64,000 nt of DNA, taken from Ignelater luminosus (lineage: Eukaryota > Arthropoda > Insecta > Coleoptera > Elateridae). Positions 51,257 through 64,000 of this stretch are shown in pieces. The position numbers and the translations under genes were made by a program. Position 1 is the first letter of the stretch. Every line of letters starts with the position of its first letter. Under the pieces are notes generated by a model that searched no databases, had not been told where the DNA came from, and saw only the letters and a program-made list of their open reading frames with translations. Location of the stretch: the NCBI GenBank assembly GCA_011009095.1, contig VTPC01091271.1, positions 1 to 64,000 on the forward strand, read 5' to 3'.

Positions 51257-53330
51257 CTAGAAATACAAAAAGAATATCAGTTTAGACATTTATTTTTTAT
51301 TAAATACTTGAGTCTGTTACATGTTTGGGCACATTCAAGTTTATAATTTTTGTGGCATGTGTTATATGAGTTTGATTGCATTTTTTTTACACATATCAAT
51401 AAAACCAAATTATGACTACAACATCGCTGATATAACTTCGAATTCCTAATTTATCAGATCTAGTTTCATAATTATTATTTATTAAACTACCGCTAAATAG
51501 CCAATATTTCTGTTAGAAATTATCTAATACAGAGGTAACTTTAATATTGAAATCAAAAATAATTCTTTATTTTTAATTCTCACAGCTAATAACACAATTT
51601 CTGATTACACAAGATTGGTAGAGCAGCAACAAAGATATGAGTTCTTTTTTTTTCAAGGGATACGAAAGAAAGGTGAGATTTATTTTATTTTCAATAGTAA
51701 TACTGAACAGAAAAGTTTACTTTTTAGTCAATATTGTAAAGTATTTAAGTACAGAGTTTAGTAGAACATATGTATTAATGTAAATGTACACTGGTATTCA
51801 GTTGAAAGTTAACAGATTGAGGTCAATCTAAAATGGACATTTAAAAAGCTAAATTGATAAATGATAAAAGTAATAAAAATGTGAGTACAGTAAACCTAAA
51901 AATTACTAGTGATGTCAATATAAACAAGCTTGTAACCACAAGTCATTCAACTGACCATCAACTGTACATGTATATCTAGTACTGTAGTTGTTCTTCTTAA
52001 TAATATTATAAATGTGTGACATTCTAATAACACCAGTAGCAGTTGTTAAAAGGAAGCACTGCCCTTGTGCCTTTATTTTTTAAGTTGTTTCAATGTTTAT
52101 TAAACAGAGAAGCATCACCTACAACTACCCACCACATAACATTATGTTTAGGGATTCTAGTCAGATTCAAGATCAACAACTCTTGATTAATGAATTAATC
52201 TAATAAGGCTATTTGCCTTATCATCAGTTCAATTGTTCTTGGAAATTCACAAACAGCTACTGGTTTGGCACTTTGATAAAATTACTAATTAAACAATACT
52301 TCTTGAAAACTAAAACAGTTTTAAAGTAGCTCAAAATATCTGTAATGTGTTTCCCATATAGATAGGTCAACATAACAAAATCATATACAAATTCATATTT
52401 TTATATAAAATACTTATACAAAAAAAAATTTCCATTCTACTACAATTTAAATTAATTTAAAAATCTTTCCATTCTATCTGAATATCATTTTAGAAAATAT
52501 TCGACTTTTCATTAAATAAGAACAAAATCAATGTTCCTGCTTTCCAATACTATGCATATTACTCTATTAATTTCTATCACCCTGTATTTCACATCTTACA
52601 AAGTAGTCTCAGATTTATTATTTTTAATTTTTTTTCTCCATCAAGTTATAACATAAGGTACTAGAATGACTAAAACCAGTTTTATTTACCCATTTTAAGA
52701 TTTTCATTCTTTTGGTCTTCAGTCCACTCGGTATAACCTCAATTATTAGCCTGATGCTTTTACATTTTAGTCACAATAAGAGTACAATATTTGCAGCAAT
52801 CTAATCAGAGCTGTATCTTGTTTCCAGTTATGTATATCATCAATTTATTCAAAAGAAAGTCTGACTAGACATTGAAACATATCAAGAAGTATACCAATTT
52901 AGGTTTAAATTTTTGATAAGACTAAGAAGAGGACACAAACAAAAAATAAGTAAATAAAAATGGTTTAATCATTTACAAATAAATAGATGTTAGTATAATT
53001 ACTGTAATACTGTATAATTAGGTGTAAACATTCCCAGTTAGTTCATAACATAAGCTTAATTACAACAAAACTGTCAATGTGTGCAGTAGGTTCTGATTTT
53101 TCACGTTGCCTTTCAAAATACAGGGTATTTCTAAATATGTTTTATAGTTTTAGCAGTTATTATTGAAATTGAAAATGCTTAGCGCCCATGTTGGGCGCTA
53201 AATTACATGTGATGAGCTGACTATTAAATATTAAATATTTCACAGATATACACTATGTTTTCTTGATATCAGGGTATAGATATACTTTCTTTCTCTCTCT
53301 CTCTCTATATATATATATATAGTATATTAA
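51257..53330. other. Upstream flank or intron of RPP40
   Basis: AT-rich, with no recognisable exon. CACCCTGTATTTC (52577) and TACAGGGTATTTC (53120) are transposon-end motifs. A palindrome TTAGCGCCCA-TGT-TGGGCGCTAA lies at 53179-53201. A TC/TA microsatellite is at 53288-53321. Confidence 0.45.
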
Positions 53331-54267
53331 CCCTTATCCGGGCAACGTATTTTAGTTATATTACCGGGCAAGGTGCGTCCAATGGACCAGCCTTTGGCTT
53401 ATAAAGTTAGTGCGGTACTTTTTGTTAGCATTGCATACACGGGAAATTAAATAAGATAAAAACAATTATTATTTAAGATGACTACAAGTAAACGTCTTCC
53501 CTAGTTCGATATAATTCTGCAAAATCGTATAAACTAATTTACCTAGAAGGGCAGCAGAAAGACTGCGTAACAAAAATCATATTTTTGTATTGGGTATTCT
53601 TTCTCTAGAATTTTTCTACAAAGTCATATATTTTATAGCTTGTACATGACATTTGCTAAATTCATGTCTTTTTTCATTCAACATAATATTGTAAATCTTT
53701 CAAAACTCAAGCAAAATTTACCTAAAAGGGCAGCAGAGGCACGATAAAAAGTATCAATTAGCATTGCATTTTTATTTGATACTATCAGACATACAAAAGA
53801 CCTTTTCCAAATTATTTTAAAAGCTCTTAACATTTGCAATTTTTATAAGGGGTCAGTTTATTTTTGTATTTCAGTACATTGACGTCTAAAAAATATCAAT
53901 TCAGTCGATTTCAGAATTTTGTATTCTACAATATTCATAACCATATATCCCTGTAATTACCACTAACACTGTTATTTGAAACTTACAACAACAAAAGATA
54001 AATATAATTTACAGAGAATTGTTTAGTATTAATAGAAATGTAAGGAGGGTCCAATGGACCCACCTAACCCGGTTATTTAATAATCAGTTTTAAAAATTCT
54101 TTTTTCATCTACTAAATGTAAATTAAAATATTTGACTAACTGATAACACTCTACCTAAGGTTCTCTTAGAAGTCATAAGGGCAATTACTCTAAGACAAAT
54201 ATTTTAGAAAATATGACAAAATAAAATAGGCCTCGGGTCCACTGGACCCACCTTGACCAGATAAGGG
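53331..54267. mobile_element. piggyBac-type non-autonomous element (TTAA-flanked)
   Basis: The ends CCCTTATCCGGGCAA and, inverted on the right, CCCTTATCTGGTCAA are flanked by TTAA (53327-53330, 54268-54271), the obligate piggyBac target. The 937-bp interior has no long frame. It carries three copies of the palindrome GGTCCA(A/C)TGGACC near the ends (53377-53387 partial, 54047-54061, 54235-54249) and a direct repeat of AATTTACCTA(G/A)AAGGGCAGCAGA (about 53538 and 53717). Confidence 0.85.
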
Positions 54268-56352
54268 TTAAACCAGTTTTGATGATAATTTCAAGTTTTT
54301 CATTCTTTAATATAATATCGAGTACGTTTATGCTGTTAACTTTTCTAACAATCTGAACGCACAATATTTATACCTTGAGATCAATGAAACAGTGTATATT
54401 GGTGGAATATGACATTTTACAGTCAACCCATCACATGAAATTTGTATTTTATATGCACACATTATGTTATCTAAAAACAAAAAATCAAATGAATCTGTAA
54501 ACAACTCTGTGAAAATGTTAATAAATTGGATTTTACTGTTATACAATCAATTTGAGAATGTAGTTTTTTAAGATTTGTATCACAGTTGCATGTTTATAAT
54601 ACAAACAATGCATTGTTTTTCAATTGTTAATCAGAGTATTGTCTTTCTTACATAGATTACATGTTATTCATAATTTAATGCAATTAAAATTCACATTATG
54701 AATGTATGATTGTCAATTATTCCTTTATATAAACAAATTATACCATATTTACACAAAGAACAACTAGGCTATTTTAGAAAAACGATTACTTTATATTTCC
54801 AATTTTCTAATGAATTTAATGTTAACCACTAGCAGAATTGTAAATTGATGAGGTATAACTACCATTAAATTTGTAAAAAAAACCATTTAAAAGTAAAGAC
54901 CAACAGCTTTGTGTTACTTACTATAATTTAAACTACAGTGTCTTTTCCCTAATACATTTGTTTTGGAATAATTAAATTGTATCTATGAAAATATACTAGT
55001 TAGTAATTGTTTTAGAATGTCTTTTACAAAAATAATAATTATTTTACGTTTCTGATTTATAATTTACAATCATTTGCACAATTAGTTAGCTATAATACTA
55101 CTGCACTCATTGATAATAATTAAATATAACAAAATTTAGAAATAAGCAGTTAAACAAGACTTGATCTAGTTGAACTAAACTATGCTTATGCTCACATACA
55201 GTTAAACATCAATTCATTATTGTTTTATAAGAAACATTTAATTTCTACTGCGTTTAAAATTTTAATGTTTTGCTTATTTTTTATTCGTAAAATAATTACA
55301 AAGTTATTAATTCTTAAGTGGTGTTTCACTATTGCTATTATCACTACAGTCTCAATATTTTTGCTGTATTATTATTATTTCTTTTTTTTGTATTTTAGTG
55401 ATATGTTGAGAAATTTAAATTTAATACAACATTGTGTGAATATAAATATAAAAGAAAGCTATAAATAATGATACACATTCAAGCCAAAATATATGAATAA
55501 TAATTAATTACTATTAGGTGATGTGCAATAATGCATGCATGGTATGGAATTAGAGAACACTGCCCTTAATTCTTATGTCAATAATGTTCTTATCAAAAAT
55601 GGATGTTACAATAATTTAGTCCCAATTTTCATCAATCTCAATTTCAATAAATATATCCTGCACATTTTTCTTAGTCTTGATATTTTTATAAACAACACTA
55701 TTCTCTAATTTCAAACCTTTAGAACACCTTGTATATTTGGTTATATAATTTAAACATTCCATGGCTACTATTAGCCAAGTTTTACTTTGTTTTTCATCAC
55801 AACAAACAGCTGAAAATCTTGTTAATGCAATTATTTTATGAATAATTTCCTGCTACGAAATATTCTTAAATAAAAAATAGAAATCTGTATTTGTAATTTT
55901 TCATAATTATTATAAAATCTTTAATGAAATTCTTTCATTAACATGTGAAGTAAAATGATTTATGTGTTAATATTTATGAAATTGTATTTTTAATACGTCG
56001 ATACATACTTTTTAAGAAAATATAATTTTTATCCTTTAATTAGTAGATAGCAAAACATGAAATCATGTTTGAAGAAATTACAGTGATAAACTGTTTTTTC
56101 CTCTGTACTACAGTTTTGCTGTTTAGCCAAAATCTTTGTAATCTTTAAAAGATTCTAAATTCACAAAAACAAATTAGAATTAACCTAGAATATTTTTGCA
56201 GTAAAGGAGATCACAACACAAAAAACAAGTTTGTTTCAAATGGAAGTTTTCAGGTATTTCAGCAGATGTTAAGACATTTATATACATTGTGTTCACATTT
56301 GGTGATGTTTTTACAAGCAGTTTTCAGATCATGTTTTAAAATTAATTTAAAA
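54268..56352. other. AT-rich spacer
   Basis: I see no gene, RNA gene or element with defined ends. Short open frames here lack motifs and have low-complexity composition. Confidence 0.5.
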
Positions 56353-56496
56353 ATGCCTGTTTGTAATGCGTATGGTTGTAAAAATAGTTCCCACAATAAA
56401 AACAATCAAGAAAACGGAACATTTGATAGATTTCCAAACAACAATCATTGCCCAAGACAATTTGCTATGTGGCTAGAATGCTGTAAATGTCCATGA
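56353..56496 (+). pseudogene. THAP-domain N-terminal fragment
   Basis: ATG at 56353 begins 'MPVCNAYGCKNSSHNKNNQE', then 'TFDRFPNNNHCPRQFAMWLE'. The Cys-x4-Cys pair, the F-x-x-FP motif and the Trp are those of a THAP domain start. The final C-x2-H part is missing because the frame stops at 56496. It may be a broken transposase exon or a first exon whose donor I did not find. Confidence 0.55.
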
Positions 56497-59400
56497 ATTT
56501 GTCCACACAATAAATTGTTTTTATGCTACATAGCACCAAGTTTTGTTTTCAACATTTTCTGCAATTAGCAATTGTTTCTTAAAATGAATTTTTGTTTTTA
56601 AAGCAAGATTATAATCTAGCTAACTGCAGTATGTCCTTCATCTAAAATAAGTTTTGAAAACTGTGGGCACTTGGCAACACAATGAAAATCGTCAATCAAC
56701 TTTTTCCACAGATTTTTTTCAACACAACACACGCTTTCCTCAACAGTCAACATCTCTTTACAATTCCTGCATTTACACCAATTTTAATTTGTCCTGCTCT
56801 TAATATGGTATCTACATATACCTTATTAAAATCACTATCTCTTGCTTCCTCAAAATTCTCATAAAGAAGTTCAAACTGATAAGGTTTACTGGATTCATTT
56901 AAAAATAAAATACAAATAAATATTATGCTAATAATAAATGAACAAATTTAACTTTGACACTTGATTTAATTTTAAAAAGGTTTATTGCTTAAAACTGAAA
57001 ATTTAAAATATGAATGTTTCCCCCTTATATATTTACAGTAATAGGCTTAAATGACTACCGACAGAATCCTCATAATATATCGGGATTGACATGCATTTAT
57101 TGCAATGTGTAATTTGATCTAAGAGTGCAATAAATTGATTCCTAATACCAGTGGTGAAGCATTAATGTAAACATTGTAATCGGCAATTACAGTTGAGAAC
57201 GGAGGAAAATGCTTTTGTTTTCAACTTATTAAGGAAAAATAATATTTTAATTTTAATATTATGGAAAACTATACTTTACTATATTTATATAAAAGCGAAA
57301 ACGTTTTAATATTTAATTAAAGCCCAAGGTGCCGCAAATCATTTAAATTTGCACACTGCGGACAGCATGCTTACCCTGTGTAATCGCTATGTGCATTGAT
57401 CTAAATTTTCATTGGCCATTTAACCATAAATATCACAGCAGCATAACTTGCCGTGTAATTGCCAAGACCAACGATTATTCGAGTCTGTTTTGAAGTGCAT
57501 TGAGTAGCAGAATAGGTGTGTAGCGCATACATATATATATATATATACATATAATTTGCAGATGGAGCATTTTTAATTTTTAATTTTTTGTAGTGTCATC
57601 ATATCAAAGATAAGTACTTACAATTTTGTACACTGCCTAATACAATACTACAGATAGACACAACATAGCTGTCTTGCACACACATCTTTAAACAGCAATA
57701 TTTCTATAACTATTCTTGGTATCAAAATGGGACTTAAATCATTTCAATGAGCTACAAAAAATATGTTAAAAGATAAATTACAATTTTTGTCTTATGGTCT
57801 CCTTTAATTTAAGATTATTAATCAATTTAAGTTCCACACAATGTGATCAAAAAATGATACCAATGATATAATATTATCATTTGTATTCATATAATCACAG
57901 TACATGCTAGAAGACCCTATATCGTGTGTCTCAAGGAAGATGGAACAGTCACTTAATATGTAAGATCTTCTAACAGATCCCAGTGGTTTTTAAATAGCGT
58001 AGAGATAAGACAATTGTAGGTAGTACATACATAAAATCTCTGGAATGCATTTTCCAACCCTGCAAAATCAATAGTTACTATAAACACTAACTTTAATTTC
58101 AAATGGGACACCCTGTATATCTTCAAAGTTTTTTGTTACAATTTTTCATTACAATTTCAATACCACATTTGTATGGTTTATGCTAAAAATTACCTAGAAA
58201 TTAACAGAAACATTTTTATTGCTTAAATCTAGATTCTCAAGAAAAAAGAAAGAAATACACAAAACAAAAAATGTCACCAACAAAATAACAAATGAAATAA
58301 AATAAAAAGTATTTCTATAACCCCCAGTTGCATATAGCATTTTTAAAGTCGTTATTAGCTAATGTGATGTCAACTTTAAAATCTAGCGATCTGATTGGCA
58401 AATTCTAAGTTGAAATTAAATTCTACTATTTCTGCATCAAGATAATCACATGCAGGGTGTAAATAAATAACACTGACAAACTAATAGGGTAAATTTCTGG
58501 TAACTAAATAAGCGCTTTTTCAATTGGAACCTATGGTCGATTCATCTTGGTTGCAGAGTTATCGGCCTTCAAAGTTGCATGCAGAGACATGTTAACATTT
58601 GGTTGTATTGTTGTTATTTGACAAAACATCAAAAATTCTTACTAAGAAAGTTGTAGGGAAATGTCTTCTGCATATTTTAAAACCACTTCTGATTATATGG
58701 GATGTACTTTGCAGTTGAAATACGTCAAATTGTAAGTGTTTCTTTTTTCTCTTTCAGCTGCCATTAGATACCTTGCCCATACAGTTCACTCTGCATAATT
58801 GAAAGGCAATTCCCTGTAAATTTTATTAATAAGAATTGTTGATATTTTAACAAATGGAAATGGTCTGGCTAATTTCGGAATTACTTTTATATTGATGACT
58901 CTTGTTTGCCCATCTAAATTTAAGAAATCAAAATGTTTTTGTTAATTTCTAGCTATTTTTTAAAATGAGACCCCATGCAAAAAAGTGGTAAGATCAAGAT
59001 TGCAATGAAAAAACCATAATAGAAAATTTGAAAGTATACAGGGTGTTCCATTTGAAATTGTAGTTAGTATTTATATTTCAGAAACTGTAAATGTGGCAAC
59101 ATCACCATTGAGTTTATAAGGTTGGAAAACTTATCAGTACAAAATTTTATCAAACTGAAGAGCATTTCAGAAATTTTATTGTGCTTTCAAACTTAAAAAG
59201 ACTCACTTTAATTTTTGACATCCAGATAAAGGTGGTGTTTATCATGATTTTCTATACAAATACCATTAATAAATTTGTGTAGATATCAACAGACAGTGAA
59301 ATTCTATGATTCTTTAATAATCTCACCATGAGATATTACTGAAAATATCATTTTTATAATTTGTATTTTTGTAATTTTAATTTTAAACATTATTACCGTT

Positions 59401-60209
59401 ATTAATCTACAACATTTTAATAAAATACTTAATAGATATTAATTCTGATTCTTCAACACAAAATCCATAAAACCTAAGTACAGACAAAGCAGTCTTTAGA
59501 TGAAGATTGCTCATGAACTTTTATTAATTCAAATTAAAACCAAGTTTTTCTTTATTAAGTTACAAAAACAATTTTACAGATCAAATTCTATTTTAACCTA
59601 AAATAATTTGAAATCAAAACCAAGACAACTTGAAAAAAAATGAAAACATAACGTCATTATTCATTAACTACACAACCATATCTTTATTATCTAAATAACA
59701 TTTATGGTTAGAAATAATAGATTTGAAGTACACCTAAAAATTACATAATATTGAAATATTCAACTTACAACTTCAAATTGTACTAAACTGTGTACAATAC
59801 TACTTTTATATTTCTTTTTAAGGAATAACTATCAATTTAAACCTATTCAACAGGTAAGAAGTATATTGAGAATAATTGTACTTGTTATATCCGAACAAAA
59901 TCGTATTTGTGCTTAGATATTGAAAGTATACGGGATGATCCACTAATCTATTCATTTAGCTTAATCAACAAAAACTAATTTTCAAACTGAAAGTTTACCA
60001 TAATTTAGTTTTGATGTTTGAACTGTAAAATATATGAAGGCAATTCAGTCCAGGGTGCCCAGGACAAACAATGGATTGTCATTTAAGATTTGAAGTTGGT
60101 AGGGTTATGAGATAAATTGTATTTTGTGTCCTCATTTACTGCACATTGGTAGTTTGCACTCTTTTGAAAATATTAAGGATGGATCATTTTCAAAGGACCA
60201 CCTGGTATA
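56497..60209. other. AT-rich spacer with Tc1/mariner-type end motifs
   Basis: GGGACACCCTGTATAT ends a repeat at 58120, and TATACAGGGTGTTCCATTTGAAATTG begins one at 59037. The two are inverted copies over about 40 bp (ACTAACTTTAATTTCAAATGG...). GCAGGGTGTAAATAAATAAC begins another at about 58452. A (TA)n microsatellite is at 57530-57552. No gene was found. Confidence 0.45.
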
Positions 60210-60607
60210 CAGGGCGTCCCAGATTGAGTAGAATAGTATGGGTAACTTTTTTATTATTATAGTTAGATCTTTGGTTAAATTATATTTTAATCATATAAAA
60301 ATCCAACATGGCGCTCATTTAAAAAAAAAAGTTTGTTTTAGCTTCATTTTTAAGTGTATCTCATCAAAACTAGCAACTTTCATATTAAAATTTTTTACAT
60401 AGCTTTTTAAATTACAGAAATATTTGACTTTTTAGAAAACCGCGATTTTCATTTTTTTTGGAATAATTGCTAATCAGTTATGCATTTCAAACTTTTCTAA
60501 CCTAAATCTGAATCAGCATACAAAATTGCACAACATTGCCCATTTAACCAAAGCTCTAACTATAATAATAAGAAAGTTACCTATACTATCCTATTCAATT
60601 TGGGCAT
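60210..60607. repeat. Foldback MITE with ~70-bp arms
   Basis: The left arm (60216-60286, GTCCCAGATTGAGTAGAATAG... to ...CTTTGGTTAAAT) pairs with the right arm (60542-60605) at high similarity. The left terminus TATACAGGGCGTCCC follows a TA; the matching right tip is missing or decayed. Confidence 0.65.
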
Positions 60608-61101
60608 AAAAATTAATTTTGTTTATTTTGTAATAACATGTTTGAATAATGTAAATATATAAATGGTTTGGTAATATGTAGTAATGTATTATTAAATTAA
60701 TAATGAGATGTTTGGTAAAAAATACTGCCTGTCATGCTTTCTATGTAATCGGGAGGTTTATTTTCATTTTAGTTTAATTTATTAAAATTTATTTAAAATA
60801 CACTTTTATAATTATTTTTATACCATAATAGCAAAAATTTTGTTGTCTCAGTTTTGCAAGACTCACAAGTTTTCTCAATAAAAATATATAATTATTGCCA
60901 TTATACAATTATCCATCATTTTAATTTATTTTCACAATATTGTATACATAATAATCATTTCCTAGACAAACTTGTCCAACGATCGTAAAAGTAGCCCTCA
61001 CTCACTTATTCTTTTTGAATTTTTTGATAATTTGTCCAACATGAAGGATTATCTTTAAACAAAAAAAAAAAATTTCATGGACACTAAAGCAGAGCTCAGA
61101 C

Positions 61102-61353
61102 CAGGGTCGGATTAAAACAACTTGGTGCCCATACTAATGTACTATCAAGAGCTATTCAAAGTAAACAAATGTCAAAAAACACAAATTAAATTTTTCAGTT
61201 TTTTTATTTCAGAAAAAAATTATAAAACCAATCAGATTCTAGGCAACAATTCAAAGATAACTTTATGCAGAATCATGGAAAGGCGAATTTGATAATTGGA
61301 CCCGGCATGGCAGCTATTTCTGATGCGGTGCCCTAGGCCTTAATCTAGTCCAG
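61102..61353. repeat. Probable diverged hAT-type MITE
   Basis: It starts CAGGGTCGGATTAA and ends TTAATCTAGTCCAG, with GGTGCCC/GTGCCCTAGGC subterminal words. This resembles the widespread CAGGGCCGGATTAA...GGGCCCTAGGC hAT family. No 8-bp duplication survives. Confidence 0.45.
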
Positions 61354-62924
61354 TCTATTGGATAAAATCCAATCATTCGCAATCAAACAAGATAAATGAA
61401 TGAATAACATTCTGCTGCATTCAACATAGGTCGCCCAGTTCCATTTTCCATGATCAACCCGTTTGAGAATTGATCGCTGTGATCAACATGGATGGAACAT
61501 TAACCATGATAACGCTAATGAAAAAGCTCTTGATTGGTTGATTGTTACATGTCAACCATATCAATCAAGAGTTTCTTCTTCTTGCTCCAGAACACAAGGA
61601 ATGTTATATGTTGAGGTTAGTTGTATGGAAGAAATATAAAGGCATTATTCTATGGTAAGAAATAAGAAGAAAGCCTAGATAAAATATTTTCTAAACACAT
61701 TCTGATGATTAAAGAGCCCCTACCCCAAAACCATTCTTGAGACAAAATCAGTTTCTACAAGTTAATGCTAATAAAGGTCTTCATAAGTAGTACATGCATA
61801 CCAAATTTTGTTATTGCAAACAAACTGCTTTTAAGTTATTAAAATGATCGTCTTTCTAGCTTTAGCCAAGAACTGTTCAATAAGACTTACAGCACTTCAT
61901 GCCATTTCAATTGGGTTATACCTTAGATTGACATTCAGATGATTATTCAGATTTTTTTTCTTTTTTCCATAGAATAACATCTTTATATATGATTCATAAA
62001 ATTCAGAAACACCCTGTATATTTTATGGATTTAAAATCATAAATAAAAGTACTAGAGCTTAGTGATCACTTCTCAAACTAAGTATGACCCTAGTGACCAC
62101 TCAAAAATCTTTATAAGACTTTCTGGACGGTTGGTAGCACTTATCAGTGTGTCATTTGCTGCTAGTATTTGTATTTTAGGTTAGGTATAAGTTGTTGCAT
62201 CAAAATTGATGTTTATGTAGAGAAAAGCAGATTGTTTTTCAAACTGACAATGGATGCAATATTAGAAAGATCAATATAGTTATCAATAGAGTCGTCCAAA
62301 AACAAGCAAGCGATTACTGACACCGCCACTGCTGGTAGTACGTCATCATGTTTACTGTTTTCAGACAAAAGCATTATTTACCTCTGCTTGCTTGTACTTT
62401 GGCTTTTGTTAAAAAAATTAAATTTTGCAGATTCTTTAACACAAACACCTTTGTAACTGACCCAAGTTTTTGTTGCATATGGGCATTCAATTTATACTTT
62501 TTACAATTGCATCTTCCACTAATAAACTTTTTTTCAATCGGTTAAAAAGAAACGAAGATTTTGGCTAAGAAAATTTACCAATAAAGCAAAACTGTAACAC
62601 ATCTGCAAACATTTTTGACAATGAAAAATTTTATTGAAAAAGATCAGATCATTCTATTGTTTTATGTTTTTGGCACTCTCAGTGTTCTTTAGATTTTAAT
62701 ACAGCTGCCTAAGGCCCAGACTTTGATTAATTTGTCTAAAACAACTAAAACATGTATTTACAACCATTAAAACTATAATGACAAAAAAGTACACATCACA
62801 ACAGCCATTGTTGAGAAAAGATTTTAAAAAATCTCTTATTCAAATGGAAATATTAATCACAATCCATTACAATATAATCAAGGCTTTAACAAGACTCACA
62901 GAAGTCCTGTATAAAAAACTTTCG
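61354..62924. other. Spacer and 3' flank of the LRR gene
   Basis: A hairpin (CTCTTGATTGGTTGA with TCAACCATATCAATCAAGAG) lies at about 61530-61571, and ACACCCTGTATA at about 62012. Minus-strand AATAAAAT at 62628-62634 may be the poly(A) signal of the LRR gene. Confidence 0.4.
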
Positions 62925-63992
62925 TCAGTACGATAACGTTGGACTAATATCTAAATCAAAATTATTGGAACGAATATACTGACGGAACGATTTTAATTCA
63001 TCCATGGAAATTCCCTGCCAACCTTCTAATTCTGATAGCACCTTAAGTTTGCTGCAACTTGCCAATAATAATTCCACGGTTCTTATACTCATATCATAAC
63101 TGTATAATATTCGCAGTTCTTCAAGGTTTTTCATCGGATTGACAGCTAATATTTTAACCATAGATGCATGTGTAATACCAGTCGATGATCCTAAATGAAT
63201 AAATCTAATATTTACAGAATGCGAAAGGAGGAACTCCAAATGATTCACAGCACAATCCACAACCCAAAATACACGTTCCAGATGTTGGTAAGGTTTGACT
63301 CTTAATCTTGGATATGGAGTGCGCTGATCCACAAAATCACAGTTATACAGGACTAGATTCTTTAAAAGTGGACAAAATTGGCTTATGTGCATAACTGCAT
63401 TTAAATCTATTTCTTCCACGTGTTCTAAATGAAGACTGGTTAGACTGCTACCTCTTACTTCCAGTAACTGTTTAATAAAATCTGCATAGAAAGCGCAACC
63501 TGACAATTTAAGTTCTCTTAGATTATCCAAAGTAGTTAAAATCATAAAGTCAGATATAAGTTCGTCATGAAATAGACAAACATGTTCAACGTTTGGGCAT
63601 AAAGCCACAAGATATCGCAAACTTTCAGTGGAAAGATCACGAGTTTGCAGTTTTTTTAAGCCAAAAGGACCAGCATTTGGATAGGTTTGGTGAACATACT
63701 TAACAACACTACCAAATTCATCACAGCGACCCAAATCATGTAATTTTGGAAGACCAACAAGTAACTGTGCGAATCCTACTACTGTAACTGAAGTACGATG
63801 TAATTGCAATTCTCGCAATTGTTTGCATTTAAGAAGTGAAGGAATACTTCTGTCTGTAACTGAACGAGATGAAGTGACATCTAAACTTTGTAGATGCAAA
63901 CAGTTATCTCCTAATATCTGTATCACACTATCAGTACAATCAAAACATAAACAAAGTGATCTCAAATTACTCATACGCGTTATTCCATCCAT
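62925..63992 (-). CDS. Leucine-rich-repeat protein (F-box/LRR-like), C-terminal part or whole
   Basis: A 355-residue open frame ends at 62925. It consists of AMN1/FBXL-type leucine-rich repeats about 25 residues long: 'LQSLDVTSSRSVTDRSIPSL', 'LRELKLSGCAFYADFIKQLL', 'LTSLHLEHVEEIDLNAVMHI', 'LKNLVLYNCDFVDQ', 'LEELRILYSYDMSIRTVELL'. Such proteins are commonly substrate receptors of SCF ubiquitin ligases or ZYG-11-like receptors. No F-box is visible here. The frame is open upstream of the first Met to the window edge, so earlier exons probably lie outside. The substrate cannot be inferred. Confidence 0.8.
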   Translation of the reverse strand: MDGITRMSNLRSLCLCFDCTDSVIQILGDNCLHLQSLDVTSSRSVTDRSIPSLLKCKQLRELQLHRTSVTVVGFAQLLVGLPKLHDLGRCDEFGSVVKYVHQTYPNAGPFGLKKLQTRDLSTESLRYLVALCPNVEHVCLFHDELISDFMILTTLDNLRELKLSGCAFYADFIKQLLEVRGSSLTSLHLEHVEEIDLNAVMHISQFCPLLKNLVLYNCDFVDQRTPYPRLRVKPYQHLERVFWVVDCAVNHLEFLLSHSVNIRFIHLGSSTGITHASMVKILAVNPMKNLEELRILYSYDMSIRTVELLLASCSKLKVLSELEGWQGISMDELKSFRQYIRSNNFDLDISPTLSY

Positions 63993-64000
63993 TATGCATT

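Noticed and set aside
52680-52770. Possible upstream RPP40 exon on the minus strand ending at a GTAAAT donor
   Set aside because: The open stretch is short, contains a stop in the favoured frame and shows no RPP40 pattern.

Overview
This is an AT-rich, intron-containing animal genome segment, almost certainly from an insect. It carries insect-type UDP-glycosyltransferases, a Suppressor-of-deltex ubiquitin ligase, and many relics of transposon families common in insects (mariner/Tc1, piggyBac, hAT, Harbinger, P/THAP, copia, non-LTR). The 'VVPTPS(F/Y)SHQ' start of the glycosyltransferases and the many transposons in introns look hemipteran-like to me, but the order is a guess.

Host genes, left to right: (1) Su(dx)/WWP-type HECT E3 ligase on the minus strand, eight coding exons at 4714-20523, 833 residues, with a 12.4-kb first coding intron full of transposons. 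(2) NOB1, the 20S pre-rRNA endonuclease, on the plus strand at 21418-23583. It is head-to-head with Su(dx) and probably shares a promoter interval with it. As written it has two +1 frame breaks, both compatible with one surplus A in an A6 run. (3) Two tandem UDP-glycosyltransferase genes on the minus strand (30197-32334 and 34145-36133) with identical four-exon structure and 516 residues each. (4) The 3' part of RPP40, an RNase P/MRP subunit, on the minus strand at 50344-51256. (5) A leucine-rich-repeat protein on the minus strand at the right edge (62925-63992). The left edge holds a THAP-domain P-element-type transposase gene (1-1239) that stays open to the window edge.

Mobile DNA fills most of the rest. 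Elements with defined ends are: a hAT MITE inside a Harbinger-like element (1456-2362); a foldback built from Tc1/mariner sequence (8797-9623); a mariner inserted in a LINE (16392-17821), carrying an exact 192-bp palindrome; a TAA-flanked MITE six bases upstream of the second UGT start codon (36140-36635); a structurally complete Tc1/mariner with an open 361-residue transposase (39500-40804); a decayed DD37E Tc1-like element (48904-50206); a small broken copia relic with nearly identical LTRs (44514-47885); and a TTAA-flanked piggyBac-type MITE (53331-54267). Three separate THAP-domain sequences occur in 64 kb.

The most unusual structure is at 42937-44100: about 45-50 degenerate ~20-bp units, all in one orientation up to about 43490 and in the reverse orientation after it. 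It forms a 1.2-kb inverted tandem array resembling the arms of foldback elements. Splice sites and reading frames were worked out by hand; family assignments rest on motif recognition without database searches.
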